This document shows positions 43,014 through 51,744 of a stretch of 64,000 bases of DNA, in pieces; positions within the stretch are counted from its first letter, which is position 1, and every line of letters begins with the position of its first letter. The DNA comes from Novosphingobium sp. KCTC 2891 (GTDB taxonomy: Bacteria; Pseudomonadota; Alphaproteobacteria; Sphingomonadales; Sphingomonadaceae), in NCBI RefSeq assembly GCF_025938155.1, contig NZ_JAPCZG010000001.1, positions 414,025 through 478,024 of the forward strand, given 5' to 3'. A model generated the notes under the pieces. The model was not told the DNA's origin. It was given only the letters and a program-made list of their open reading frames with translations, and ran no database searches. The position numbers and the translations under genes were made by a program.

Positions 43014-44660
43014 TTGAGCGAAATTCACGACGGCGCGGGAACGGCAGACTACATCATCGTGGGGGCTGGCTCGGCGGGCTGTGTTCTCGCCAACCGGCTG
43101 TCGGCCGATCCATCGGTGCGCGTCCTGCTGCTGGAGGCGGGCGGGCGCAACGACAGCGTGCTGGTGTCCATGCCCAAGGGGGTGGGCAAGCTGGTGACCA
43201 AGCCCGCGCACACCTGGTATTTCCCGGTGCAGCAGCCGCGCACCAGCAATGCGCCGGCCAGCGAAGTGTGGATTCGCGGAAAGGGTCTTGGCGGCTCGTC
43301 CGCGATCAACGGCATGATCTATGTCCGCGGCCAGCCGCAGGACTACGACGAGTGGGTGGAACGCGGCGCCACCGGCTGGGGCTGGTCGGACATGAAGCAG
43401 GCCTTCCGCGCGATCGAGGACCACGAACTGGGCGATGACGGCGTGCGCGGGGCGGGTGGCCCGGTCCATGTCGGCACCGGCACGTTCCGCTATCCGCTGG
43501 CCGAGAAGATGATCGAGGCCGGCGTCCAGATGGGGCTGGAGCGGCGCGAGGATCTCAACCGCGAGGACCAGGAAGGGATCGGTTACTACAACCACAACAT
43601 CCACAAGGGCAAACGCGTCAGCGCGGCTGACGCCTTCCTCGCGCCCGCACGCAAAAGGCCCAACCTGACCGTGGTGACCGGGGCCGAGGTGGACAAGGTG
43701 CTGTTCGATGGCCGCCGGGTCACCGGCGTGTCGGCCAAGGTCGACGGTGTGCCCCGCACGTTCGCGTGCCGGGGCGAAGTGATCCTCTCGGGCGGGGCGA
43801 TGATGTCACCCGCCATCCTTCAGCGTTCGGGCATTGGTGACGGCATTCGCCTCGCCGCGGCGGGCATCGCCGTCGTGAGCGAAAGCCCCGATGTCGGCCG
43901 CCGCCTGCGTGAACATCTCGGTTTTTCGATGCCGTATGTGCTGGTGGGCGACAAGGGCATCAACCACCGCTTTCACGGGCTGGGCCTCGTGCGCAGCGTT
44001 CTGGAATACTATCTGCTGCGCAAGGGCCCGATGGGCACCGGCCCGTTCGAGGTGGGCGCCTTCGTCAAGACCCGGCCCGAAATCGAGCGCCCGGACCTTC
44101 AACTCTACCTCTCCGGCTTCACCTTCGCGCGCGGTGACGACAATTTCCCCGTCCCGCTCGCCGATGTCGAGCGCACGCCGGGGATGACGATCTACGGCCA
44201 ACTGCTGCGCCTCACCAGCGAGGGCGAAGTCCATGTGGCGAGCGCCGATCCGCAGGCGCCGATGCAGGTGACGCCGAACTGGCTTTCCACGCCCGAGGAT
44301 TGCCAGTCGGCGGTAGACATGATCCGCACGATGCGCCGCTTCATGTCGATGCCCGCCATCGCGCCTTATTGCGGGCGAGAGATTCTTCCGGGGCCGGATG
44401 TGGAATCCGACGGCGAAATCCTCGACATGGTTCGCCGACTGTCGCTTTGCGGCATCCACGCGGTAGCCAGCTGCCGGATGGGGTCGGACGAACGCGCCGT
44501 GGTCGATCCGCGCACGCGGGTCCAGGGCGTGGACGGGCTGCGCGTGGTCGATTGCTCGATCATGCCCTCGCTTGTTTCGGGCAATACCAACGCGCCGGCA
44601 ATGGCCACGGCGTGGCGCGCGGCGGACCTCATCATCGAGGACCGCAAGCGCCGCGCCTGA
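43014..44660 (+). CDS. GMC-family oxidoreductase (choline-dehydrogenase-like)
   Basis: A 548-residue glucose-methanol-choline FAD oxidoreductase. It has the N-terminal dinucleotide motif GAGSAGCVLANRLS, the GMC signature region GGSSAINGMIYVRG, and the C-terminal catalytic part CGIHAVASCRMG with SGNTNAPAMA (His then Asn). Start is TTG at 43014 with GGGAGGA in front. Such enzymes oxidise alcohols to aldehydes, and the gene stands alone after the ACAD block; an alcohol released by the sulfatase-like hydrolase is one possible substrate (inference only). Confidence 0.92.
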   Translation: MSEIHDGAGTADYIIVGAGSAGCVLANRLSADPSVRVLLLEAGGRNDSVLVSMPKGVGKLVTKPAHTWYFPVQQPRTSNAPASEVWIRGKGLGGSSAINGMIYVRGQPQDYDEWVERGATGWGWSDMKQAFRAIEDHELGDDGVRGAGGPVHVGTGTFRYPLAEKMIEAGVQMGLERREDLNREDQEGIGYYNHNIHKGKRVSAADAFLAPARKRPNLTVVTGAEVDKVLFDGRRVTGVSAKVDGVPRTFACRGEVILSGGAMMSPAILQRSGIGDGIRLAAAGIAVVSESPDVGRRLREHLGFSMPYVLVGDKGINHRFHGLGLVRSVLEYYLLRKGPMGTGPFEVGAFVKTRPEIERPDLQLYLSGFTFARGDDNFPVPLADVERTPGMTIYGQLLRLTSEGEVHVASADPQAPMQVTPNWLSTPEDCQSAVDMIRTMRRFMSMPAIAPYCGREILPGPDVESDGEILDMVRRLSLCGIHAVASCRMGSDERAVVDPRTRVQGVDGLRVVDCSIMPSLVSGNTNAPAMATAWRAADLIIEDRKRRA

Positions 44661-44699
44661 CAGGCTCGGCGCGGCGGGGCAGGGCCTTGGGGCCGCGCG

Positions 44700-46217
44700 T
44701 CAGTGCGCGGCCGAAAGGTCCACCTTGCCGCGCGGTGCCGGGGCAAGCCACACCACCGCAGCCGCAACCACGAACACGCAGAAGCAGGCGAGGAAGATCG
44801 TGTTGGTGGCGATGGTCATCGCCTCCGTCTCCACCATCCGTTCGATCATGGCGCGCGCCTGCGGCAACGGCAGGCCCGAAGACATGACCGCGCCGGGGTG
44901 CAGTTCGCCCACCATTTCGGCGCGCACGGTCTTGCTTTCGTGTTCCCACATCGTGGTCGCCACCGATGTCGCCATGGCGCCTGCCAGTGTCCGCATGAAG
45001 TTCTGGATGCCCGCCGCCGATGCCGTCTGTTCCGGTCGCACCGCGCCGAGCGCCAGCGTGGTGGTGCCGATGAAGAAGAACGGCATCCCGAAGCCCTGCA
45101 GGAACTGGGGCAGGGCGATGGTGAAGAAGTCCATCTGCGTGGCCCAGCCGGTGCGCAACAGAGTCACCATGCCCAGCCACAGCACGCCGCCCGTGATCAG
45201 CAGGCGCACGTCGATGCGGCCTATCAGCGATGCCGCGATGGGAGACATGATCACGGCCATGATGCCGATGAACGCGGTGGCATAGCCTGCCCAGGTTGCG
45301 GTGTAGCCCAGGTTGGTTTGCAGAAAGAGCGGGATCAGCACCACTGAGGCGAAGAACGCCGCATAAGTCGTGCTTTGCGAGATCACCCCGACGGTGAAGC
45401 CGCGTGATTTGAACACCGACAGGTCGATGATCGGGTTGCGCTCGGTCAGCTCCCAGATGAGAAAGGCGATGAACCCGACCAGCGCGACGATGGCCAGCGC
45501 GATGATGAGATTGCTGGAGAACCAGTCCTCCTCGCGCCCCTTGTCGAGCATGATCTGCAGCGCACCGACCCAGACCACCAGCAGGCCCAGCCCGATGAAA
45601 TCGACCGGCTTCTTCTCCACCGGCGTTTCATAGCGGCGCAGCAGCCGCGTGCCGAGCGTGGCGCAGATCGCCACCACCGGCAAGTTGATGAAGAAGATCC
45701 AGTTCCATGACCAGTTGTCGGAAATCGTGCCGCCGAAAATGGGGCCGGCGATGGGCGCGACAACGGTGGTCATGCTCCACAGGCCCAGCGCCATCGCCGC
45801 CTTTTCGGGCGGGAAGATGCGCAGCATCAGCGTCTGCGACATCGGCATGATCGGCGCGCCGCACAGGCCCTGGAAAACGCGGAACAGGATCAGCGCTTCA
45901 AGGCTGGAAGACACGCCGCACAGGAAAGAGAACAGGCCGAACCCGATGATCGAGGCAAGGAATACCCGAACGGCACCGAGCCGTGCCGCAAGCCAGCCCG
46001 AAAGCGGCACGCAGATCGCCTCCGCCACCGCATAGGAGGTGATGACCCAAGTCCCCTGCGACGGGGCCACCGCAAGGCTGCCGGAGATGTGAGGGACCGA
46101 CACGTTGGCGATGGTGATGTCCAGCACCACCATGAAATTGGCGAAGGCGAGCGCAAACCCGCCCAGCGCAAGGCGGATTCCCTTCAGCGGCTGGTCGACA
46201 GCGTGAGCGGCGCTCAC
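44700..46217 (-). CDS. EmrB-type DHA2 MFS drug efflux pump
   Basis: A 505-residue, 14-TM major facilitator of the DHA2 family. The N-terminus has the DHA2 motif LDITIANVSVPHISGSL, followed by GTWVITSYAVAEAICVPLSG, and AIGWLAARLGAVR-like loop sequences. It pairs with the HlyD/EmrA gene (one base apart) and an outer-membrane channel gene, as in EmrAB-TolC tripartite pumps for hydrophobic toxic compounds. Start is GTG at 46217. Third gene of a leftward operon headed by the channel gene. Confidence 0.93.
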   Translation of the reverse strand: MSAAHAVDQPLKGIRLALGGFALAFANFMVVLDITIANVSVPHISGSLAVAPSQGTWVITSYAVAEAICVPLSGWLAARLGAVRVFLASIIGFGLFSFLCGVSSSLEALILFRVFQGLCGAPIMPMSQTLMLRIFPPEKAAMALGLWSMTTVVAPIAGPIFGGTISDNWSWNWIFFINLPVVAICATLGTRLLRRYETPVEKKPVDFIGLGLLVVWVGALQIMLDKGREEDWFSSNLIIALAIVALVGFIAFLIWELTERNPIIDLSVFKSRGFTVGVISQSTTYAAFFASVVLIPLFLQTNLGYTATWAGYATAFIGIMAVIMSPIAASLIGRIDVRLLITGGVLWLGMVTLLRTGWATQMDFFTIALPQFLQGFGMPFFFIGTTTLALGAVRPEQTASAAGIQNFMRTLAGAMATSVATTMWEHESKTVRAEMVGELHPGAVMSSGLPLPQARAMIERMVETEAMTIATNTIFLACFCVFVVAAAVVWLAPAPRGKVDLSAAH

Positions 46218-46218
46218 T

Positions 46219-47388
46219 TCACTTGTCCTTGGTGTCGATCGTCGCCGTCATAGACAGCCCGACGCGCAAGGGATGGCGGGCCAGGTCGGCGGGATCGAGC
46301 GCGATGCGCACCGGCAGGCGCTGCACCACCTTGATCCAGTTGCCCGTCGCGTTCTGCGCCGGGATGACCGCCATCGACGATCCGGTGCCGCCCGAGAAGC
46401 CTATGACGCGGCCCTTGTAGACCACGTCTTCGCCATAGAGGTCGGAGACGAGTTCCACGCTCTGGCCGGGCCGCACCTTGCGCAGCTGGCTTTCCTTGTA
46501 ATTGGCATCGACATAGGCCTGCGCGACGGGAACGATCGTCATCAGCGTGGCTCCGGTGGCCACGCGCTGGCCCACTTGCACAGTGCGCTGCGTGACCACG
46601 CCATCGACCGGCGCGCGAACAGTGGTGCGCTCCAGATCGAGGCGGGCGCGGTCGAGCTTCGCCTTGGCCGCGAGGACTTCGGGATTGGTTTCAGCGGAGG
46701 CGCCCTCGATCATCACCGCATTCGCGGCTTCCTGACCTTGCGCCGAACCGCGCGCGGCACGGGCCTGTGCCAGCCCGGCGCGGGCTGCGGCGAGCGCACC
46801 CTGCGCGGAGGCAAAGGCATTGCGGGCGGTCGAGAGTTCCTCTCCCGAAACCGCGCCGTCGCTGGCGAGCGCCTGCCGGCGCGAAAGGTCGATGCGCGCG
46901 CGTTCGAGATCGGCCGAAGCCATCGCCATCTGTGCGGTCATCCGGGCAATATCGGCATCGCGTTCGCCCACCTGCGATGCGAGTGAGGTGCCGGTAGCAA
47001 AGGTCTGGCGCACGCGGCGCAGCGCCTGTGCGTATTCGGCCTCTGCTTGCGCCAGGGCAAGGCGCGCGTCGCTCTGGTCCAGTTCGACGAGCACGTCGCC
47101 CTTGCGCACCAGCTGCGTATCGACGACGGGCACCCGGCTGACCGCTCCCGACGTCAGCGGAGTGACTTGCGCGGCTTCGGCCGCGACATAGGCATTGTCG
47201 GTCTCGACGTAGCGGCCGCCGGTCGCCCAGCGGTATCCGCCGGCAACCAGGGCGACGGCCAGCACGACGCCGCCGAAGATGAGGAACGCGCGCTTCCGGT
47301 TGCTGCGGCCGGTGCGCAGGTCTGCGTCCTCGGCAGCGGTGAGCGGGGTCGCGGTTTCGCGGGAGAAGGGCGTATCGATGTCGGCCAT
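46219..47388 (-). CDS. HlyD/EmrA membrane-fusion protein
   Basis: A 389-residue periplasmic adaptor: cytoplasmic tail, one membrane helix (FLIFGGVVLAVALVAGGY), a lipoyl/biotinyl half (VETDNAYVAAEAAQVTPLTS and VRKGDVLVELD), a long alpha-helical hairpin rich in Ala/Gln/Arg (residues ~100-230) and the second lipoyl half (TTVRAPVDGVVTQRTVQVGQ). It bridges the EmrB pump and the channel. Preceded by the channel gene (20-base gap). Confidence 0.94.
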   Translation of the reverse strand: MADIDTPFSRETATPLTAAEDADLRTGRSNRKRAFLIFGGVVLAVALVAGGYRWATGGRYVETDNAYVAAEAAQVTPLTSGAVSRVPVVDTQLVRKGDVLVELDQSDARLALAQAEAEYAQALRRVRQTFATGTSLASQVGERDADIARMTAQMAMASADLERARIDLSRRQALASDGAVSGEELSTARNAFASAQGALAAARAGLAQARAARGSAQGQEAANAVMIEGASAETNPEVLAAKAKLDRARLDLERTTVRAPVDGVVTQRTVQVGQRVATGATLMTIVPVAQAYVDANYKESQLRKVRPGQSVELVSDLYGEDVVYKGRVIGFSGGTGSSMAVIPAQNATGNWIKVVQRLPVRIALDPADLARHPLRVGLSMTATIDTKDK

Positions 47389-47408
47389 GGGAATATCCTC
47401 GGACGGGC

Positions 47409-48833
47409 TCAGGCGGGCTGGAATCCGCCGCCGAGGGCGCGGATCAGTTCGACGTTGACGGAAAGGGCGCGGGCCTGGAGGCCGGCGAGCAGGCGGCGGC
47501 TGGCGAGCAGCGCATCTTCGGCGGACAGCACCGCGAGGTAAGGCGAAAGCCCGCCTTCATAGCGGCGCCGAGCGACGCCATAAGCCTCTTCGGACGCTGC
47601 CACCGCTTCGCGCGCGGCGGCGAGTTGCTGCGTGACCGACCGCTGCGAGGCGGCGGCATCGGCAGCTTCGCGCACCGCGCGCACGAGTGTGGCGTCATAC
47701 TGGGCCACGGCCTCGTCATAGTCTGCGCGCGCCTGGCGGTAGTTGCCGGAAAGCCGCCCGCCCTCGAAGATCGGCAGGCTGATCGCGGCGCCGGCCTGCC
47801 CGATGTCGGACCCGCTGGCGGTAAGATTGCCGATCCCCAGCGACTGCACGCCGACGAAGGCGAGCAGGTTGACGTTGGGATAGAAGGCTGCGCGGGCCAC
47901 GTCGATCCGTGCGCCCGCGGCTTCTGCGCGGGCGCGGGCGGCGGCGATGTCCGCCCGGCGGCCGACGAGATCGAGCGAAAGCCGTGAGGGCAGCGCGGCC
48001 GGAGGGACAAGGCTGGTGGGCGGCGTGATCGTCGCGCCCCGGTCCGGGCCTGCGCCCAGCAGCGCGGCCAGCGCATTGCGCGTCAGGGTGATGGCCTCGT
48101 CTGCCGCTGCCAGATCGGCGCGGGCGACGGGGACAGCGGCTTCCGCCTGTCGTTGTTCGGCCTTGGTATCAAGGCCATTGGCCACGCGGCGGCGCACCAG
48201 CGCAGCGGTTTCCTCGCGCAGCTTGAGCGCGGAAACGCGCACCTCGCGTTCGGCGGTGTAGCGGCCCAGATCGGCATAAGTCGCGGCAACCGAGGTCGCG
48301 AGCGCGAGCCTTGCGGCGCGCGCCTCGATCGCGGCGGCGGTGCGTTCGGCGGTGGCGGCGCGCAGCGCGGCGCGGTTGCGGCCGAAGAAGTCGATCTCGT
48401 ACGACAGGTCAAGGCTGGCGCGGCCGGTGTCGTTCCAGCCGTGGGGTACGAACAGCGCCGGAATGCCGTTGTTGTAGCTCTGTTTCGATTCCGCCGCCTG
48501 CCCAGAAGCGGACAGCGACGGCAACAGCGCGGCGCCGGCGGACTTCGCATAGCCTTCTGCCCGGCGCGCGCGCGCTTCGGCGGCGGCGAGCGTGGGAGAG
48601 CCGGCAATCGCTTCCTCGACCAGTGCAGTCAGCTGGGCGTCGCCATAATCGCGCCACCAGGTATCGGCCGGGAAGGCCGCGTCCGCATCGCCGGCGAGCG
48701 AGGTTGCGGCGACGCTGTCCGCGCTGCGCAGTTGCGGCCGGGCGCCAAGGTCCGGCACCGCGGCGCAGCCAGAGAGCAGGGCAGGAAGAATCCAGAGCAA
48801 GCCGGAGCGCTTGCCGGGTCGAAGACGATTCAT
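47409..48833 (-). CDS. NodT/TolC-family outer-membrane efflux lipoprotein
   Basis: A 474-residue outer-membrane factor of the RND/NodT type: lipoprotein signal (WILPALLSGCAAV, acylated Cys23), then two repeats of coiled-coil hairpin and beta-strand sequence, for example ASLDLSYEIDFFGRNRAALR and VGVQSLGIGNLTASGS-like segments with SLPIFEGGRLSGNY. It forms the exit duct of the tripartite pump. I use the ATG at 48833, which starts the signal sequence; an upstream ATG at 48905 would add 24 residues overlapping the operator repeats. First gene of the efflux operon, divergent from tetR. Confidence 0.93.
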   Translation of the reverse strand: MNRLRPGKRSGLLWILPALLSGCAAVPDLGARPQLRSADSVAATSLAGDADAAFPADTWWRDYGDAQLTALVEEAIAGSPTLAAAEARARRAEGYAKSAGAALLPSLSASGQAAESKQSYNNGIPALFVPHGWNDTGRASLDLSYEIDFFGRNRAALRAATAERTAAAIEARAARLALATSVAATYADLGRYTAEREVRVSALKLREETAALVRRRVANGLDTKAEQRQAEAAVPVARADLAAADEAITLTRNALAALLGAGPDRGATITPPTSLVPPAALPSRLSLDLVGRRADIAAARARAEAAGARIDVARAAFYPNVNLLAFVGVQSLGIGNLTASGSDIGQAGAAISLPIFEGGRLSGNYRQARADYDEAVAQYDATLVRAVREAADAAASQRSVTQQLAAAREAVAASEEAYGVARRRYEGGLSPYLAVLSAEDALLASRRLLAGLQARALSVNVELIRALGGGFQPA

Positions 48834-48851
48834 GCGGTAGAATTCCGATGA

Positions 48852-48870
48852 CTGTACGGTTCGGTCACTA
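48852..48870 (+). promoter_or_regulatory. TetR operator repeat, copy 1
   Basis: CTGTACGGTTCGGTCACTA, a 19-base near-repeat of copy 2 at 48913, lies 19 bases upstream of the outer-membrane channel start. Half-sites GTACGG and CGGTCAC form an imperfect dyad, as expected for a TetR-type operator controlling the efflux operon. Confidence 0.7.
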
Positions 48871-48912
48871 GCTGTGGAAATGACGGCTTGATCGAAACGA
48901 GTCAAGCGCTAT

Positions 48913-48931
48913 CTGTACGGAATGGTCACTA
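48913..48931 (+). promoter_or_regulatory. TetR operator repeat, copy 2, overlapping the tetR start codon
   Basis: CTGTACGGAATGGTCACTA, identical to copy 1 at 16 of 19 bases and 61 bases downstream of it. The ATG of the tetR gene (48922) lies inside this copy, so bound repressor would also block its own transcript near the start. Predicted autoregulation. Confidence 0.7.
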
Positions 48932-49551
48932 ACTGCAGGCTCGGACGCGCGACCCCGGACGAACGCCGGGAACATATCCTCGATGTGGCGGCGGAAGCCT
49001 TCGCCAGCGATGGTTATGGCGCCACGTCGATGTCCGGCATCGCCGCGCGGCTGGGCGGGTCCAAGGCCACGCTCTACAAGTATTTTCCGTCCAAGGAGCA
49101 GCTCTTCGGGGAAGTGCTGACGCGCAAGTGCGACGTCGTGCTGGGCCCGCTGCGCGAGATCACCTGCCGGGCGGAAGACCTCGAAACGCTGCTGCGCGAT
49201 TTCGGCACGGGTTTTCTTGTCGCGCTGCTGGAGCCCGATGCGCTCGATGTCCACCGCATGATCCACGGCGACGGCGCGCGCTTTCCCGAAGCGGCGCGGA
49301 TGTTCTTCAGCGAGGGGCCGGAGGGGGTCTACTCCGAACTCTCCCGCGTGTTCGAGACATTCAGCGCGCGCGGGGCGATTGTCTGTCCGGAGCCGCGCCT
49401 CGCCGCCGAACAGTTCATCGGCATGATCCGGGCCGACCTGCATATGCGCGTCACGCTGGGCATCCTGCCCGCGCCGGACCCGGCCGAAGTGCAGCGGCAG
49501 GTTGCCCACGCCGCGCGCATCTTCGTGCAGGGCCTGGCACCGCGCCCCTAG
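48922..49551 (+). CDS. TetR/AcrR-family repressor of the efflux operon
   Basis: A 209-residue regulator with the TetR DNA-binding region (RREHILDVAAEAFASDGYGA, then GIAARLGGSKATLYKYFPSK) and a C-terminal helical ligand domain with LFGEVL and QFIGMIRADLHMRV. The start codon lies within an operator repeat and there is no normal ribosome-binding site, so the mRNA may be nearly leaderless. Divergent from the efflux operon, which it most probably represses; inducer unknown. Confidence 0.9.
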   Translation: MVTNCRLGRATPDERREHILDVAAEAFASDGYGATSMSGIAARLGGSKATLYKYFPSKEQLFGEVLTRKCDVVLGPLREITCRAEDLETLLRDFGTGFLVALLEPDALDVHRMIHGDGARFPEAARMFFSEGPEGVYSELSRVFETFSARGAIVCPEPRLAAEQFIGMIRADLHMRVTLGILPAPDPAEVQRQVAHAARIFVQGLAPRP

Positions 49552-49555
49552 GGCG

Positions 49556-51610
49556 TCACCGCGCGAACAGCTTGAATTCGACCAGGCGCACCGCGCGTCC
49601 CGGCGCGAGGTCCATGGCCACGCGCACCTTGCTGGCGCGCACCGCGGGCCAGTGCGCTTCGGTCACGCCATTGGCGAGCGGGGCGCCCAGCGCGGCGGGC
49701 AAGGTGCGCCATGCATCGCCCTGCCACGCTTCGATCCGGTAGCCGCGCGGCACGGCAAAGCGGCGCCCGTCCGCGAAGAAGGCGAGTTCGGCCCGGCCCA
49801 GATCGACCTCGCGCCCGAAATCGATCGCATACCACTGGGGCACGGGGCCGGGCGCAGAGGTCCAGCCGTTGGGCAATTCGGGAAAGAACCACACGCGCCC
49901 GTCGATGGCATCGTGCACCGCTTCGGGATCGGCATTGCTCGAAGCCTCGCCCCTGGGGAACGCGCCCCGCACAAGCTGGACGGACAGGTCGATGGGGCGC
50001 TGGATGACGGGGAGCGGCGCGCGGGCGAGGGGGATCGTCACCCGGCCCAGATCGGCACGTCGCGCCACTTCGCGTCCGTCGATCTCGACAGAAAGTCCCG
50101 CGCCGCGCCGGTAATGCAGCCCGTCCGCGTCCCACGTCACCCCCACGCGGTGCCCGTGATAGGGCACATCCTGCACCCGGAACCACGCCAGCGCCTGCGG
50201 ATCGCCCTGGGGCGGAAGCAGCGGATTGACCTCCAGCACATCGTCCGCACGCGGGCGGATGCCGACAAGGCCCCCCAGCACCAGATCGACGAAGCCCGAG
50301 TGGAAATAGTGGTGGCTGCGCGTCAGGCCGACGATCGGCTTGCCGGTTTCCGGATGATAATCCTCCTCCAGATCGAGCCGGCCGTCGCCCTGCCGGTGGA
50401 GCGCCGCATATTGGCGCAGCAGCCGCAGGTAGTCGCTGCGGGTGATCGGGCCGGTCGCGCCATGGTGGTCGAGCAGGTTGGCCATGGCGATCAGCACCTG
50501 CGTCGTCTGGTAGGGCCAGACCGGGCCGTTCCACTGGCATTCGGGTGCATCGCCCAGATAGCGATATTGCTTGAGGTAATACTCGTATCCGGCCTCCACC
50601 GTGCGCATTCCGGCCTTGCCCCCCAGCATCGCCGGATCGAGCAGGTGCGCCCACGCGGCGGCAAAGCGCGCATCTTCGGGAACGAGATCGAACATCCACG
50701 GCACGTATCCGACAAGCTCGCGCGCGCGGATCGGCTGCCAGTACCGGACGTGCTCGTTTTCCGCCTGATGGCGATCCGTGAAATGGCCGAGTGCAGGGTT
50801 CCACAGGTCGGCCAGCACGCGCCCCCTCAGCGCTTCCGCGCGTGCGGCATATTCGGCGGCACTCGCCTCGTCCCCCGCCAGCGCCGCGATGCGCGACAGC
50901 GCGCGGGCATTGGCGAACATGTAGCTGTTGATCGAGGGGCGGAACGCATCGCCGCCGCGAAAACCGTCCCTGCCGCCCGACGCATCGATCGAGGAAACGG
51001 TATATTCGGTCGCATCGAGCAGAGGCTCGACAAAATAGAGCCCCTTGGAGAAGTCGAACTTCTCGTCCCACAGGCGGTAGATGTGGCGCATCACCGGCAG
51101 GTGGCGGACCACGGCGTCGCGGTCGCCGTCGACGAGGTAACGGCCCCACACCGCGTCGGCCATGTAGTCGGTGAAGTGCCGGTCGTTGCCGCCGGCATAC
51201 ATGAAGCTGATGTAATCGTCGGCGAAGCGCCGGTCGTTCAGCCAGCGCCCTTCGCCGACGTGGAAGCCGGTCGCATCGTTGAGGCTGGCATAAGGTTCGC
51301 GCTGCCAGCCCACGTCATCGAGGAATTCGGTGGAGATGAAGCCTTCGGCGCCCAGATCGCGCTGGTGCGCGCGGAACAGCTGCCAGCGATAGTAATAGAC
51401 CGCGTCGATCCGGGGATCGGCGGATTCGAAGAAGGGAATGCGCCCTTCGTACCACGGCGCGTCGTTGCCGAAGCGGTCCTGCGCGATGCGATGGGTGTCG
51501 AGGCCAGCGGCCGGTCGGGGCGCGGCCAGGGCAGGGGGCGCCAGACAGAGAAGGGCCGCAAGCGACTTGCCAGCGATGGACCTTGCGATCCGGATGCCTG
51601 CGCGTCTCAT
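49556..51610 (-). CDS. Exported glycoside-hydrolase-like protein, six-hairpin toroid plus C-terminal discoidin-like domain
   Basis: A 684-residue protein with a signal peptide ending in APPALA. Residues ~40-480 look like an alpha/alpha-toroid glycosidase of the trehalase/MGH1-like type, with the characteristic CQWNGPVWPYQTTQVLIAM and LDLEEDYHPETGKP; the acid residues of the family are not assigned with confidence. Residues ~560-684 resemble an F5/8 type C (discoidin) carbohydrate-binding domain (PQWYAIDFGREVDLGRAELA, then RASKVRVAM). AAGGAAGG precedes the ATG. It is the promoter-distal member of the arabinan block, so an arabinose-containing substrate is likely; specificity is unknown. Confidence 0.82.
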   Translation of the reverse strand: MRRAGIRIARSIAGKSLAALLCLAPPALAAPRPAAGLDTHRIAQDRFGNDAPWYEGRIPFFESADPRIDAVYYYRWQLFRAHQRDLGAEGFISTEFLDDVGWQREPYASLNDATGFHVGEGRWLNDRRFADDYISFMYAGGNDRHFTDYMADAVWGRYLVDGDRDAVVRHLPVMRHIYRLWDEKFDFSKGLYFVEPLLDATEYTVSSIDASGGRDGFRGGDAFRPSINSYMFANARALSRIAALAGDEASAAEYAARAEALRGRVLADLWNPALGHFTDRHQAENEHVRYWQPIRARELVGYVPWMFDLVPEDARFAAAWAHLLDPAMLGGKAGMRTVEAGYEYYLKQYRYLGDAPECQWNGPVWPYQTTQVLIAMANLLDHHGATGPITRSDYLRLLRQYAALHRQGDGRLDLEEDYHPETGKPIVGLTRSHHYFHSGFVDLVLGGLVGIRPRADDVLEVNPLLPPQGDPQALAWFRVQDVPYHGHRVGVTWDADGLHYRRGAGLSVEIDGREVARRADLGRVTIPLARAPLPVIQRPIDLSVQLVRGAFPRGEASSNADPEAVHDAIDGRVWFFPELPNGWTSAPGPVPQWYAIDFGREVDLGRAELAFFADGRRFAVPRGYRIEAWQGDAWRTLPAALGAPLANGVTEAHWPAVRASKVRVAMDLAPGRAVRLVEFKLFAR

Positions 51611-51744
51611 GCGGCCCTTCCTTCCGGAAACCTGTAGCGGTCGCTCCTCCCGCGCAGAGGGGAGAGGGTGTCGCGAAGGAAGCGACCGCCGGCGGCCGGA
51701 AGCGGGCGCACGCAGGGGGCGCGCCGCTCGGCCGGTGTGTTCGA

